Shown: positions 36,507 to 44,458, counted from the stretch's first letter. The stretch is 64,000 bases of DNA from Streptomyces prunicolor NBRC 13075 (GCF_000367365.1 NZ_BARF01000059.1:124001-188000); one strand, 5' to 3'. Notes: generated by a model from the sequence alone, not told the origin. Program-made: numbers and translations.

Positions 36507-37391
36507 CTAGTTCCCCAACTCCAGTGGCCGCGCGGGGTCCTTGGACCACTCCTCCAGCGAACCGTCGTAGACCGACACATCCGTACGGCCGAGCAGCGTG
36601 AGCGCGAGCGCGGCGCCCGCGGCCGAGATGCCGCCGCCGCAGTACAGGACGACCGGTGAGTCGTCGGTGTCGAGGACCGCGCCGACCTTGGCCGCGAGCT
36701 CCTCGGGCGGCAGGACGCGTCCGGCCTCGTCGAGGAGACCCCGGCCCGGGAGGCTACGGCTCGCGGGGATGTGCCCGCGACGGCTGTAGCGCGTGGGGGC
36801 CGAGCCGTCGTAACCCCCGGAGGGCAGCGCACACACGAGAGTGCCGGGGCGTTCGCCGCGGCTGATGGCGGCCACGTCCTCGACGCCGACCCACAGATCC
36901 GGACGTACGACGGGGGTCACGGGACGGACGGCCGGGACCGGGTCGGTGTCATCGCCGGAGGCGAGCGGACGGCCGGCCGTCTCCCACGCTTCGAGACCGC
37001 CGTCCAGCACCGCCGCCGGTACCCCGATCGCCCGGAGCATCCACCACAGCCGCGCGGCCCAGATGCCTCCGCCACTGTCGTAGGAGACGACCTCGCTGCC
37101 CTCCCCCACGCCCAGCCGGGCCAGTGCGGCGGCGAGGGCCTCGGGGGACGGCACGGCGAAGTGGTACGGCGCGTCGTGGTCGGAGAGCTCGCCGGTCAGG
37201 TCGGCGTGTCGCGATCCGGGGAGATGCCGCTCGGCCCATGCCCCGCGCCCGCTCACGGAGCGGTGGTCGCCGTCCTCGCGGGGTGAGGGCAGCAGCGTGG
37301 TGGCGTCGAGGACGACCAGCCGGGGATCGTCGAGACGCGCGGCGAGCCAGGTGTCGTCGACCAGCGGGCCGGGCAGCAGGGAGGTGGTCAT
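36507..37391 (-). CDS. Thiosulfate/3-mercaptopyruvate sulfurtransferase (tandem rhodanese)
   Basis: The 294-residue protein has two rhodanese domains. The N-terminal inactive domain opens with LVVLDATTLLPSPREDG and contains RHLPGSRHADL. The C-terminal active domain has GHIPASRSLPG and the catalytic loop YCGGGISA with Cys about 251. Such enzymes transfer sulfane sulfur from thiosulfate or 3-mercaptopyruvate. Loop CGGGIS differs from the standard CRKGVT (rhodanese) and CGSGVT (MST) loops and is closer to the latter. It is divergent from the thiamin-uptake operon and lies near the sulfur island, so a link to sulfur supply is plausible. Confidence 0.88.
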   Translation of the reverse strand: MTTSLLPGPLVDDTWLAARLDDPRLVVLDATTLLPSPREDGDHRSVSGRGAWAERHLPGSRHADLTGELSDHDAPYHFAVPSPEALAAALARLGVGEGSEVVSYDSGGGIWAARLWWMLRAIGVPAAVLDGGLEAWETAGRPLASGDDTDPVPAVRPVTPVVRPDLWVGVEDVAAISRGERPGTLVCALPSGGYDGSAPTRYSRRGHIPASRSLPGRGLLDEAGRVLPPEELAAKVGAVLDTDDSPVVLYCGGGISAAGAALALTLLGRTDVSVYDGSLEEWSKDPARPLELGN

Positions 37392-37464
37392 GGCGGCCGA
37401 TCGTACGCCCGCGAGCTGGGCGTCTCACGCCTCGGGCATGACCGTCTCGGATATCGGATCCTGC

Positions 37465-37494
37465 TTGCACAGAATCCGGGTAGTGCGGTTATCT
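37465..37494 (+). promoter_or_regulatory. Predicted promoter of the thiamin-precursor operon
   Basis: TTGCAC (37465-37470) and TTATCT (37489-37494) are separated by 18 bp, a good match to a housekeeping-sigma promoter. Transcription would begin about 37500, directly before the riboswitch closing helix at 37504. Confidence 0.6.
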
Positions 37495-37503
37495 TTCGGC
37501 CAT

Positions 37504-37617
37504 CTACGCGGGAGCCCCTACCCGGTTGGGCTGAGAGGGCGTCTGGGACCGGCTCGTCGAGAGTCCGGCCCCCATGGGGACGCCGACCGCACCACTCGCG
37601 CCTCAGCGCCCGCGTAG
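37504..37617 (+). promoter_or_regulatory. TPP-type riboswitch with a divergent right half
   Basis: The left half is canonical: GGGAG followed by a hairpin AGCCC/GGGCT (37513-37517 with 37528-37532) and the invariant CTGAGAG core (37531-37537). An optional stem GGCGTC/GACGCC (37538-37543 with 37579-37584) precedes GACCG. A 9-bp closing helix CTACGCGGG/CCCGCGTAG (37504-37512 with 37609-37617) is perfect. The right half departs from the consensus: in place of ACCTGATC...ATGCCGGCG there is ACC, a small hairpin GCGC-CTCA-GCGC (37598-37609) and GCGTAGG. The operon encodes thiamin-pyrimidine uptake, which fits. A variant ligand or relaxed phosphate recognition is possible. Confidence 0.75.
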
Positions 37618-37625
37618 GAGTTCAC

Positions 37626-37703
37626 GTGTCTGCAGCAGTCGAGCCCCAGCATCCGGTGGTCAACACCCCGGCGCGCAGCTCCTGTTGTTGTCGCACGCAC
37701 TGA
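37626..37703 (+). CDS. Upstream ORF with three consecutive Cys codons (candidate cysteine attenuator)
   Basis: A 25-codon GTG-started frame ends NTPARSSCCCRTH, with TGT TGT TGT at codons 20-22. Its Shine-Dalgarno AGGAG (37616-37620) lies 5 bp before the GTG and overlaps the 3' strand of the riboswitch closing helix. Poly-Cys upstream ORFs are known cysteine-responsive attenuators in mycobacteria. It ends 76 bp before the first structural gene. That it is translated is inferred from ribosome binding site, position and the Cys run; comparative data would be needed to be sure. Confidence 0.55.
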   Translation: MSAAVEPQHPVVNTPARSSCCCRTH

Positions 37704-37779
37704 TCCACCGCCTCCGCGCGCCCCCTCCCTCACCTCCCTTCAGGCGCCGTCACGCCTGCGCACATTCCGGAGTACCCCC

Positions 37780-38700
37780 ATGCCGCACATACGGGTCATG
37801 CTCGACTATTTCCACCCATGGCCGAATTCAGCCGGTCTGTACGTCGCCCGTGCCCGCCGTTGGTACGCCGAGGGCGGTCTGGATGTCGAGCTGGTGGTCC
37901 AGGATCCGGGACGCGGGGACACGCTGGAGTACCTGGCCCGGGGCGAGGTGGACTTCGGGATCTTCCCGCCGAACCGGCTGCTGGCCCGGCGCGCGGAGCA
38001 CGGCCAGCCGCTGATCGCCGTGTCCGCGATCAATCACCGGGGCCTGGAAGCGATCCAGACCACCACGTCGACGGGGATCACCCGCCCCCGCGAGTTGTCC
38101 GGCCGTCGTATCGCCTACAACCCGACCCCGCGCGGCCGGGCCCTGGTGCGTCACCTGGTGGCGGCCGACGGAGGTGACCCGGACGCCGTGATCAGCGTGG
38201 ACGCGGGCAGCCGTGAGCTGACCGTGGACGACATCGCGGCGGGCGAGGCGGACGCGACCTTCGGCAACTACTGGTCGTGGGACGCGTTGCGCGGCGATCT
38301 GCCCGAGGAGCAGCGGGTGACCTGGCCGGTCGACGAGATCGGCGCCCCGCGCTACCACAGCTACCTGCTCGGCACGAACGAGACGCTGCTCGACCAACAC
38401 CCTTCTCTCGTACGGGACTTCCTCGCCGTGACGGCTCGCGGCTACGCGGCCGCCGCCCAAGAGCCGGACGCCACCCTGGAGTTGCTGGAGCAGGTCATCC
38501 CGTACTTCCCGCGTCCGCTGATCGCCCGTTCCCTGGCGCTGATCGCGCCCACCTGGACGGACGTGGACGGACGTTGGGGTGTGATCGACGAGGGCCGGAT
38601 GGGCCCGTACGCGCACTGGCTCGCCGAGAACGGTGCGATCCCGGACGACCGCGACTGGGCGAGGTCCTTCACCAACGGCCTGCTGGACGTGGCCACATGA
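37780..38700 (+). CDS. NMT1/THI5-like domain protein without signal peptide
   Basis: The 306-residue protein begins MPHIRVMLDYFHPWPNSAGL and continues with the ThiY-type pattern (YVARARRWYAEGGLDVELV ... LARGEVDFGIFPPN). This is the periplasmic-binding fold of HMP/FAMP-binding ThiY and yeast Thi5. There is no signal peptide, lipobox or membrane segment, so it should stay in the cytosol. GGAG lies 7 bp before the ATG. It is the first gene after the riboswitch. It might be a cytosolic pyrimidine-binding protein or enzyme rather than a transporter subunit. Its stop overlaps the start of a short leader peptide (ATGA). Confidence 0.8.
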   Translation: MPHIRVMLDYFHPWPNSAGLYVARARRWYAEGGLDVELVVQDPGRGDTLEYLARGEVDFGIFPPNRLLARRAEHGQPLIAVSAINHRGLEAIQTTTSTGITRPRELSGRRIAYNPTPRGRALVRHLVAADGGDPDAVISVDAGSRELTVDDIAAGEADATFGNYWSWDALRGDLPEEQRVTWPVDEIGAPRYHSYLLGTNETLLDQHPSLVRDFLAVTARGYAAAAQEPDATLELLEQVIPYFPRPLIARSLALIAPTWTDVDGRWGVIDEGRMGPYAHWLAENGAIPDDRDWARSFTNGLLDVAT

Positions 38701-38786
38701 GACCCCTGGCCTGCCAGGCGCGGACGCTGACCCGGCGTCTGGCCGTCGACTTCATGCGGGTGGGCAGCGCGCTGTGTCGGCCCTGA
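38697..38786 (+). CDS. Short leader peptide of the sulfur-associated actinobacterial type
   Basis: A 29-codon ATG frame overlapping the previous stop encodes ...LTRRLAVDFMRVGSALCRP. The pattern R-x3-VD-[LF]-x-RV-x-SALC is that of proteins annotated as putative leader peptides before sulfur-assimilation genes in Streptomyces. It lies 43 bp before the ThiY-like lipoprotein gene. Three related peptides occur at 48228, 52235 and 53556. Its position inside the operon suggests separate control of the transporter genes. Confidence 0.65.
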   Translation: MRPLACQARTLTRRLAVDFMRVGSALCRP

Positions 38787-38829
38787 CCGGACCGACCCGC
38801 CAGCCCTCCCACCCCTCGAAGGACCCGAC

Positions 38830-39867
38830 ATGCAACGCCGTACCGCCCTCTCCGTCATGGCCGCGACCGCCGCCCTCGCCGCAGTCACCGTCACCGGCTG
38901 CTCCGCCGACTCCACGGCCGCCACGAAGGACGGCACCACGACCGTCACCCTCGCCCTGGACTGGACGCCCAACACCAACCACACCGGGATCTACGTCGCC
39001 CAGGCCAAGGGCTGGTTCAAGGCCGCCGGGATCAACGTGAAGATCGTGCCGTACGGTTCGACCGCGCCCGAGACGCTGATCGCCAACCACAAGGCGGACT
39101 TCGGGATTTCGTACCAGGAGGGCATCACCACCGCGCGCGCCGCCGGGCAGGACATCACCTCCGTCTACGCGGTGACGCAGAAGACGGACGTGACGATCGC
39201 GGTGCGCGCGGACCGGTCCGACATCACTACGCCGAAGGACCTGGACGGCACGACGTACGCCGGTTTCGGCGCGCCGTACGAGAAGCCGCTGCTGCAGAAG
39301 GTGATCCGGAACGCGGGCGGCAAGGGCGAGTTCAAGCAGGTCACCCTCAACACCTCGGCGTACGCGGCGCTTTACGCGGGCAAGGCGGACTTCGCGATGC
39401 CGATGCCGACCTGGGAAGGGCTGGAGGCGAAGCTGAGCGGCAAGCCGCTGAAGAACTTCCAGCTCTCCGACTACGGCTTCCCGGCGATCTACTCGACGCT
39501 CGTCGCGTCCTCGGACCAGTTCCTGAAGAAGAACCCCGGGGTCGCGAAGAAGTTCCTGGCCGCAGTCGACAAGGGCTACCGCTACGCCGCCGAACACCCT
39601 TCCCAGGCAGCCGACTTGCTCATCTCGCAGAACAAGAGCGTGCTCACCAACACCAAGCTGGTGAAGGAGAGCGAGGCGCTGCTGGCCAAGGAGTACTACA
39701 AGGGCGCGGACGGTTCGATCGGCACGCAGAGCGCTGAGCGCTGGCAGGCCTTCGCGGACTTCGAGTACAAGGCGGGCCTCCTGGTCGACGCCGACGGCAA
39801 GAAGCTGACGTCCGCCCCCAAGGCGTCGACCTTCTTCACCAACGCCTACCTCCCGGACGCCAAGTGA
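38830..39867 (+). CDS. thiY: ThiY-like substrate-binding lipoprotein (NMT1/HMP-precursor family)
   Basis: The 345-residue protein has a lipoprotein signal ending VTVTGCSADS (Cys is the lipidation site), so it is anchored outside the membrane. The mature part opens with LALDWTPNTNHTGIYVAQ, the diagnostic ThiY/THI5 pattern of pyrimidine-binding proteins (N-formyl-aminopyrimidine or HMP). It then has KADFGISYQEG and YAGKADFAMPMPTWEG. It delivers ligand to the permease and ATPase encoded next; its stop overlaps the permease start. Related sulfonate-binding proteins share the fold, but the TPP-type riboswitch supports a thiamin precursor. Confidence 0.8.
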   Translation: MQRRTALSVMAATAALAAVTVTGCSADSTAATKDGTTTVTLALDWTPNTNHTGIYVAQAKGWFKAAGINVKIVPYGSTAPETLIANHKADFGISYQEGITTARAAGQDITSVYAVTQKTDVTIAVRADRSDITTPKDLDGTTYAGFGAPYEKPLLQKVIRNAGGKGEFKQVTLNTSAYAALYAGKADFAMPMPTWEGLEAKLSGKPLKNFQLSDYGFPAIYSTLVASSDQFLKKNPGVAKKFLAAVDKGYRYAAEHPSQAADLLISQNKSVLTNTKLVKESEALLAKEYYKGADGSIGTQSAERWQAFADFEYKAGLLVDADGKKLTSAPKASTFFTNAYLPDAK

Positions 39868-40637
39868 GGCCGATCCTGCGGTCGTTGTGGCCGCCGCTCC
39901 TCGTCCTGACCGTGGTCCTCGGCGGCTGGCAGCTCTACGTCACCGCCGCCGGAGTCGACCCCACGACGCTCCCCTCCCCCGCCCGGGTCGTGGAGCAGGG
40001 CTGGCTGAATCGCCAGGACCTGTGGGACCAGACGCTCCCGACCCTCCAGGAGACGCTGCTCGGCTTCGCGTTGTCGTTCGCGGCGGCGTGGCTGGTCGCC
40101 GTGCTCCTCGACTTCTCCTCGGCGGCCCGCCGGGGCCTGTACCCGCTGCTCGTCGCCTCGCAGACCATCCCGATCGTGGCCGTGGCACCACTGTTGATCA
40201 TCTGGTTCGGCTTCGGGCTGCTGCCGAAGATGCTGGTGGTGACCCTGACGACGTTCTTCCCACTCGCCGCGAACCTCGCGGCGGGCTTCGCGGCCACGGA
40301 CCGAGAGGCGATGCGACTGCTGCGCTCGCTCGGCGCGGGCCGCTGGTGGACGTTCCGGCTGGTCCGGGTGCCGAGCGCGATGCCGTACTTCTTCGCCGGG
40401 CTGCGCGTGAGCATCACCTACGCCGTCGTCGGCGCCGTGTTCGCCGAGTACGCGGGCGCGGAGGCGGGCCTCGGGATCTATATGCAGGCGCAGAAGAGCG
40501 CGTTCCGCACGGACTTGGTGTTCGCGGCGGTCGCGGTGACGGCCGCGCTGAGTATCGCCCTGTTCGGGGCGACCTATCTGCTGCAACGGCTGGTACTCCC
40601 GTGGGAGCGGGCATTGAAGGAGGACAGGTCGTCATGA
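39864..40637 (+). CDS. thiX: ABC transporter permease (ThiX-like)
   Basis: The 257-residue inner-membrane protein has six to seven hydrophobic segments and the EAA loop LRSLGAGRWWTFRLVRVPSAMPY, which docks the ATPase. It belongs to the BPD_transp_1 group shared by SsuC/TauC/ThiX. The GTG start lies in a GTGA overlap with the thiY stop, and its own stop overlaps the ATPase start (ATGA). It forms the channel for the thiamin-pyrimidine precursor bound by ThiY. Confidence 0.82.
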   Translation: MRPILRSLWPPLLVLTVVLGGWQLYVTAAGVDPTTLPSPARVVEQGWLNRQDLWDQTLPTLQETLLGFALSFAAAWLVAVLLDFSSAARRGLYPLLVASQTIPIVAVAPLLIIWFGFGLLPKMLVVTLTTFFPLAANLAAGFAATDREAMRLLRSLGAGRWWTFRLVRVPSAMPYFFAGLRVSITYAVVGAVFAEYAGAEAGLGIYMQAQKSAFRTDLVFAAVAVTAALSIALFGATYLLQRLVLPWERALKEDRSS

Positions 40638-41395
40638 GCAGTCTGCGTATCGAGGGCGTCGGCAAGTCCTTCGGGCAGTTGGAGGTCCTGCGGGATCTCG
40701 AACTCGCCGTGGAACCGGGCGAGTTCGCGGCGGTGATCGGCCCGAGCGGCAGCGGTAAGAGCACCCTGTTCAACCTGGTCTCCGGCTTGGACCGTCCCAC
40801 GACCGGCCGGGTCCTGGTGGAGGGCGAGCCAGCCGGGGTGGAGTCGGGCAAGGTGGCGTACATGCCGCAGAAAGACCTCCTCTTCCCGTGGCGGACCGTG
40901 CTCGACAACACGGCACTGGGCCTTGAGGCACAGGGAGTTGGGAAGAAGGAGGCACGGCGACGGGCCGACGCCCTGTTCGCGGACTTCGGCCTCGACGGCT
41001 TCCAGAAGGCGTACCCGTCCCAACTCAGCGGCGGTATGCGGCAACGAGCGGCCCTGCTCCGTACGGTGGTTCTGGAGCGACCGGTCCTGCTCCTCGACGA
41101 ACCCTTCGGCGCGCTCGACTCCCTGACCCGCACCGAGATGCAGCTGTGGCTGGCCGGCATGTGGCAGCGCCACCGCTGGACCGTGGTCCTGGTCACCCAC
41201 GACATCCGCGAGGCGGTCCTGCTCGCGGACACCGTGCACGTCCTGTCCCCCCGCCCGGCCACGATCGTCGACCGCGTCGAGGTCCCGCTGGCCCGCCCGC
41301 GCGGCGCCGACGACTTCACCGACCCGGACTTCGCGTCGACGGAACGCCGCGTCCTGGACGCCCTGCGCGGCACAACGGCGGTGCGCACACCATGA
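40634..41395 (+). CDS. thiZ: ABC transporter ATPase (ThiZ-like)
   Basis: The 253-residue protein has Walker A GPSGSGKST, the Q-loop MPQKDLLFPWRTV, signature LSGGMRQR, Walker B PVLLLDEPFGALD and switch His in VTHDIREA. The MPQ..LLPW variant is typical of the SsuB/TauB/ThiZ subgroup. It powers the importer from the cytosolic face. Both ends overlap neighbouring genes by ATGA, so the set is translated as a unit. Confidence 0.85.
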   Translation: MSSLRIEGVGKSFGQLEVLRDLELAVEPGEFAAVIGPSGSGKSTLFNLVSGLDRPTTGRVLVEGEPAGVESGKVAYMPQKDLLFPWRTVLDNTALGLEAQGVGKKEARRRADALFADFGLDGFQKAYPSQLSGGMRQRAALLRTVVLERPVLLLDEPFGALDSLTRTEMQLWLAGMWQRHRWTVVLVTHDIREAVLLADTVHVLSPRPATIVDRVEVPLARPRGADDFTDPDFASTERRVLDALRGTTAVRTP

Positions 41396-42477
41396 GTTCC
41401 CACCTCGCCCACGGCCTGGGCACCGACCCGGTCGAACCCGACTGGCCACCCCTGACGGACACCGAGGTCACGGACATCGTGGGCCCGGCCCGAGTGGTGT
41501 GGCGCAGCCCGCGCCCGCTGTCAGCGGCGGCCGTCGTGGAACGGTCCAACCGCCGCCTCTTCGTGAAGCGCCACCACACCTCCGTCCGCACGACAGAGGG
41601 CCTGGCCGAGGAACACGCCTTCCTACGGCACCTACGGCTGCGCGGCGCCCCGGTCGTCGAGGTGCTGGACGCGGCGACACGCGGCGAGTGGACGTACGAG
41701 GTGCACTCGGCCGGAGTCGGCACGGACCTCTACCGCGACGCCCTGTCCTGGTCCCCGTTCCGCTCCCCCGCCCACGCGAGAGCGGCCGGCGAGGCGCTGG
41801 CCCGCCTGCACCTGGCGGCGGAGGGCTTCGACGCACCGCGCCGCCAAGTACAGCCGCTGGTCGCGTCGTTCACGGTGTTCGCCTCGGACGACCCGCAGGC
41901 GGAGCTGGAACGCTACGTGGAGGAACGCCCCCAACTGGCCAAGGGGCTGGCGGAGTTCCCCTGGCGGGAGGACACGCGCCGCGCCCTGCTCCCGCTGTAC
42001 GAGGAACTGGCGCCGCACCTCCCGGGCCTCACCCCTCTCTGGACCCACAACGACTGGCATGCCTCGAACCTCCTCTGGAACGAGGACGGTTCGGTCGCAA
42101 CGGCCCTCGACTTCGGCATGAGCGACCGCACGACCGCCGTGCACGACCTGGCCACGGCCATCGAACGCAACACCGTCCAGTGGCTCCAGCCCGGCTTCCC
42201 GGTCCGCGAGGAGGATGCGCTCGCTCTTCTGGACGGCTATCAGTCGGTACGCCCGCTGAGCCCTGCCGAGTCGAAAGCGCTCCCGGCCCTACTCCCCCTG
42301 GTCCACGCCGAGTTCGCGCTGTCGGAGCTGGGCTACTTCCACGGCGTGACGCGGTCGGCGGAGAACACCCGGCTGGCGTACGAGTATTACGTGGGGCACG
42401 CGGAGTGGTTCGCCGGGGAGAGCGGGTGGCGGCTGCTGGACCTGTGCCGGGCTAGCGGGGCAGCAGGTCCCGGGTGA
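41392..42477 (+). CDS. APH-fold phosphotransferase, candidate thiamin or pyrimidine kinase
   Basis: The 361-residue protein has the aminoglycoside-phosphotransferase/choline-kinase fold. An N-lobe with RRLFVKRHH (probable ATP-binding Lys) is followed by the Brenner motif HNDWHASNLLW (catalytic Asp) and the Mg-binding Asp in ALDFGMSD. Substrates of this fold include thiamin (YcfN), homoserine, choline and drugs. Its ATGA coupling to thiZ as last gene of the riboswitch-controlled operon argues for phosphorylation of the imported thiamin-related compound. Its 3' end overlaps the convergent GNAT gene by 26 bp. Confidence 0.78.
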   Translation: MSSHLAHGLGTDPVEPDWPPLTDTEVTDIVGPARVVWRSPRPLSAAAVVERSNRRLFVKRHHTSVRTTEGLAEEHAFLRHLRLRGAPVVEVLDAATRGEWTYEVHSAGVGTDLYRDALSWSPFRSPAHARAAGEALARLHLAAEGFDAPRRQVQPLVASFTVFASDDPQAELERYVEERPQLAKGLAEFPWREDTRRALLPLYEELAPHLPGLTPLWTHNDWHASNLLWNEDGSVATALDFGMSDRTTAVHDLATAIERNTVQWLQPGFPVREEDALALLDGYQSVRPLSPAESKALPALLPLVHAEFALSELGYFHGVTRSAENTRLAYEYYVGHAEWFAGESGWRLLDLCRASGAAGPG

Positions 42478-42913
42478 AGACGACACGTGGCCTGCCCGGT
42501 CCGTCGTAGTCCTCCACAACGCGTGCGTCGAAGCCGAGGGTGCGGTGGAAGGCCATCGAACCCTCGTTGGTCACCGAGGTGATGGCCTTGAGGCGGACCG
42601 CGCCCTGCCGTGCGGCGGCCTCAATGAACGCCGGGTAGAGGCTGCGGCCGAGACCGGTACCGCGTGCGTCGTCCCGGGTCGCCACCAGGTGCACGTAGCC
42701 GGTGTGGTCGGGCGTGACGAACCCGAAGAGGTAGCCACGGATGCCGTCGTCGGCGCGGGCGACCAGACAGGTGGACCCGAACTCCTGCACCAGCGCGGTG
42801 AGATGGAGGGCGCGAAGGTCACGCTCTCCCCAGTAGCGTGCGTGGTCCTCCAGGACCTGGTGGAGGTCGGTGACATCGGCGGGTTCGATACGGACGTCCA
42901 TGGCATCGATCAT
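42452..42913 (-). CDS. GNAT family N-acetyltransferase
   Basis: The protein of about 153 residues has the GNAT acetyl-CoA site: YVHLVATRDDARGTGLGRSLYP (R/Q-x-x-G-x-G/A present as RGTGLG), then AITSVTNEGSMAFHRTLGF. The start is uncertain; ATG 42913 is used, with ATG 42901 also possible and no strong ribosome binding site. It runs convergent to the kinase gene with a 26-bp overlap and diverges from the 42951 gene. The acetyl acceptor is unknown. Confidence 0.8.
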   Translation of the reverse strand: MIDAMDVRIEPADVTDLHQVLEDHARYWGERDLRALHLTALVQEFGSTCLVARADDGIRGYLFGFVTPDHTGYVHLVATRDDARGTGLGRSLYPAFIEAAARQGAVRLKAITSVTNEGSMAFHRTLGFDARVVEDYDGPGRPRVVFTRDLLPR

Positions 42914-42950
42914 GGCAGAGTGCCGTACCGAGTCGAGAAGGAGACGGGTC

Positions 42951-43325
42951 ATGATCACGGGTTACGTTCTCGGTGAAAGCCTGCGCCCCGGTGCCGTGTT
43001 CGCGCCGCACGGACTGCGCATCCGGAAGGTCGAGCGGGTCGACAACTCGGCGAGTGCGACGGCCGGGCAGCCCGACGCCTGGACGTTCGTCGAGTGGGAG
43101 ACCGACGACGACAGTGCCGCAGGTCCGATCGCGGACGCGCTTGCCGCCGCTTTGGAGCCGGCTCATGGCTGGTACGCCGACTTCACGGTCGGCGATGAGC
43201 GGGTGGTCGTCTTCGCCGGAAGAGTGTTCCGCTATCGGCGCGGCGATGAAGCCGGCCGCGCCGAAGCAGTCGCCTACGGGCGCTCCATGGGGACCCCGGA
43301 GCATCAGCTCGACTGGGAGGAGTAA
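42951..43325 (+). CDS. Uncharacterised small protein
   Basis: The 124-residue acidic protein begins MITGYVLGESLRPGAVFAPH and is rich in aromatic and acidic residues (WTFVEWETDDDSA, GWYADFTVGDERVVVF). It looks like a compact alpha/beta protein without signal or membrane segment; I recognise no family. GGAG lies 7 bp before the ATG. It diverges from a GNAT gene by 37 bp and overlaps the convergent luciferase-like gene by 22 bp at its 3' end. Confidence 0.7.
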   Translation: MITGYVLGESLRPGAVFAPHGLRIRKVERVDNSASATAGQPDAWTFVEWETDDDSAAGPIADALAAALEPAHGWYADFTVGDERVVVFAGRVFRYRRGDEAGRAEAVAYGRSMGTPEHQLDWEE

Positions 43326-44443
43326 CCCCGGCGGCTCCATTCCTGTGCGAGCAACTCGTACGAGCGCACCCGGTCCGCGTGATCGTGGGTGATCGTGGTG
43401 ATGAGCAACTCGTCGGCGCCCGTGGCCTCTTGGAGTTGTTCCAGCTGGTCGGCGACCCGGCCGGGTGCACCGACGAACTGGGTGTCGATGCGGTCCTGGA
43501 CCAGTTCGCGGTCCTCGTCCGTCCAGACGTGGGCGCGGGCTTCCTGCGGCGTCGGGAACTGGATGGCGCCCTCCGCCGTACGGATGGAGCGCACCCACAG
43601 GCCGTAGCCGGTGGCGAGTTCGCGGGCCGTCTCGTCGTCCTCGGCGACGACGACGTCGGCCGAGACGGTGACGTACGGCTTGTCGAGGGCGTCGGAGGGC
43701 TGGAACGCGGCGCGGTAACCGTCCGCCGCCTCAAGGACGGTGGCCGGGCTGACGTGGTAATTCGCCGCGAAGCGCAGGCCGTTGCGGCCCGCGACCTCGG
43801 CGCTCGTGCCACCGCTGCTGCCCAGGATCCACACCTCTACGTCGGCGCCCTCGCCCGGTACGACATGCGCCTCGATGCCGTCCGGGGAGCGGTAGGTCCC
43901 GGCCAGCAGAGCGAGGACGTCGTCGACCTGCTCCGCGTAGTCCTGGGACTTGGCGTCGGGCAGCAGGAGTAGCTTGCGTTGGAGGGCGAATCGGGGCGAG
44001 CCGAGGAGGCGTTCGAAGGAGAAACGGGGTGGGATGCGCAGGCCGTTGGGGGCCTTGCCGTCGACGATCGGGGTCGCCGAAGGCAGCGGGGGTGACGGAC
44101 GGCCGCCGGAGCGGCCCAGGCCCAGGTCGAAGCGGCCGGGGTGCAGCGCGTCGATCAGGCCGAACTCCTCGACCGTGGACAGGGCGGTGCGGTGGCCGAG
44201 TTGTACGGCTCCGGAGCCGAGCCGGATCGTGGAGGTGGCGGAAGCCGTCAGCGCCAGGACAACCGCGGGGGACGTGCCCGCGACGCCCGGGTTGAGGTGG
44301 TGCTCGGCGAACCAGTAGCGGGTGTAGCCGAACTCCTCAGCTCGGCGCGCGAGTTCGATGGAGTTGCGAAGAGCCTGGGGCGCGGTGGAGCCGGAGGAGA
44401 TCGGGACCAGGTCGAGGACGCCGAGGGGGATGCCGGGAGACAT
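43304..44443 (-). CDS. LLM class flavin-dependent oxidoreductase, MsnO8-like
   Basis: The 379-residue protein has the bacterial-luciferase-like TIM barrel with the MsnO8 subgroup opening PLGVLDLVPISSGSTAPQAL, AEHHLNPGVAGTSPAVV, and LGSGAVQLGHRTALSTVEEF. Such enzymes use reduced FMN and O2 to oxidise small carbon or sulfur compounds. ATG 44443 follows GAGGAG by 11 bp. It is the last of four LLM genes in a row; the gap to the preceding stop is only 15 bp. It ends overlapping the convergent small gene. Confidence 0.85.
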   Translation of the reverse strand: MSPGIPLGVLDLVPISSGSTAPQALRNSIELARRAEEFGYTRYWFAEHHLNPGVAGTSPAVVLALTASATSTIRLGSGAVQLGHRTALSTVEEFGLIDALHPGRFDLGLGRSGGRPSPPLPSATPIVDGKAPNGLRIPPRFSFERLLGSPRFALQRKLLLLPDAKSQDYAEQVDDVLALLAGTYRSPDGIEAHVVPGEGADVEVWILGSSGGTSAEVAGRNGLRFAANYHVSPATVLEAADGYRAAFQPSDALDKPYVTVSADVVVAEDDETARELATGYGLWVRSIRTAEGAIQFPTPQEARAHVWTDEDRELVQDRIDTQFVGAPGRVADQLEQLQEATGADELLITTITHDHADRVRSYELLAQEWSRRGYSSQSS

Positions 44444-44458
44444 GTGCTCACTCACTCC

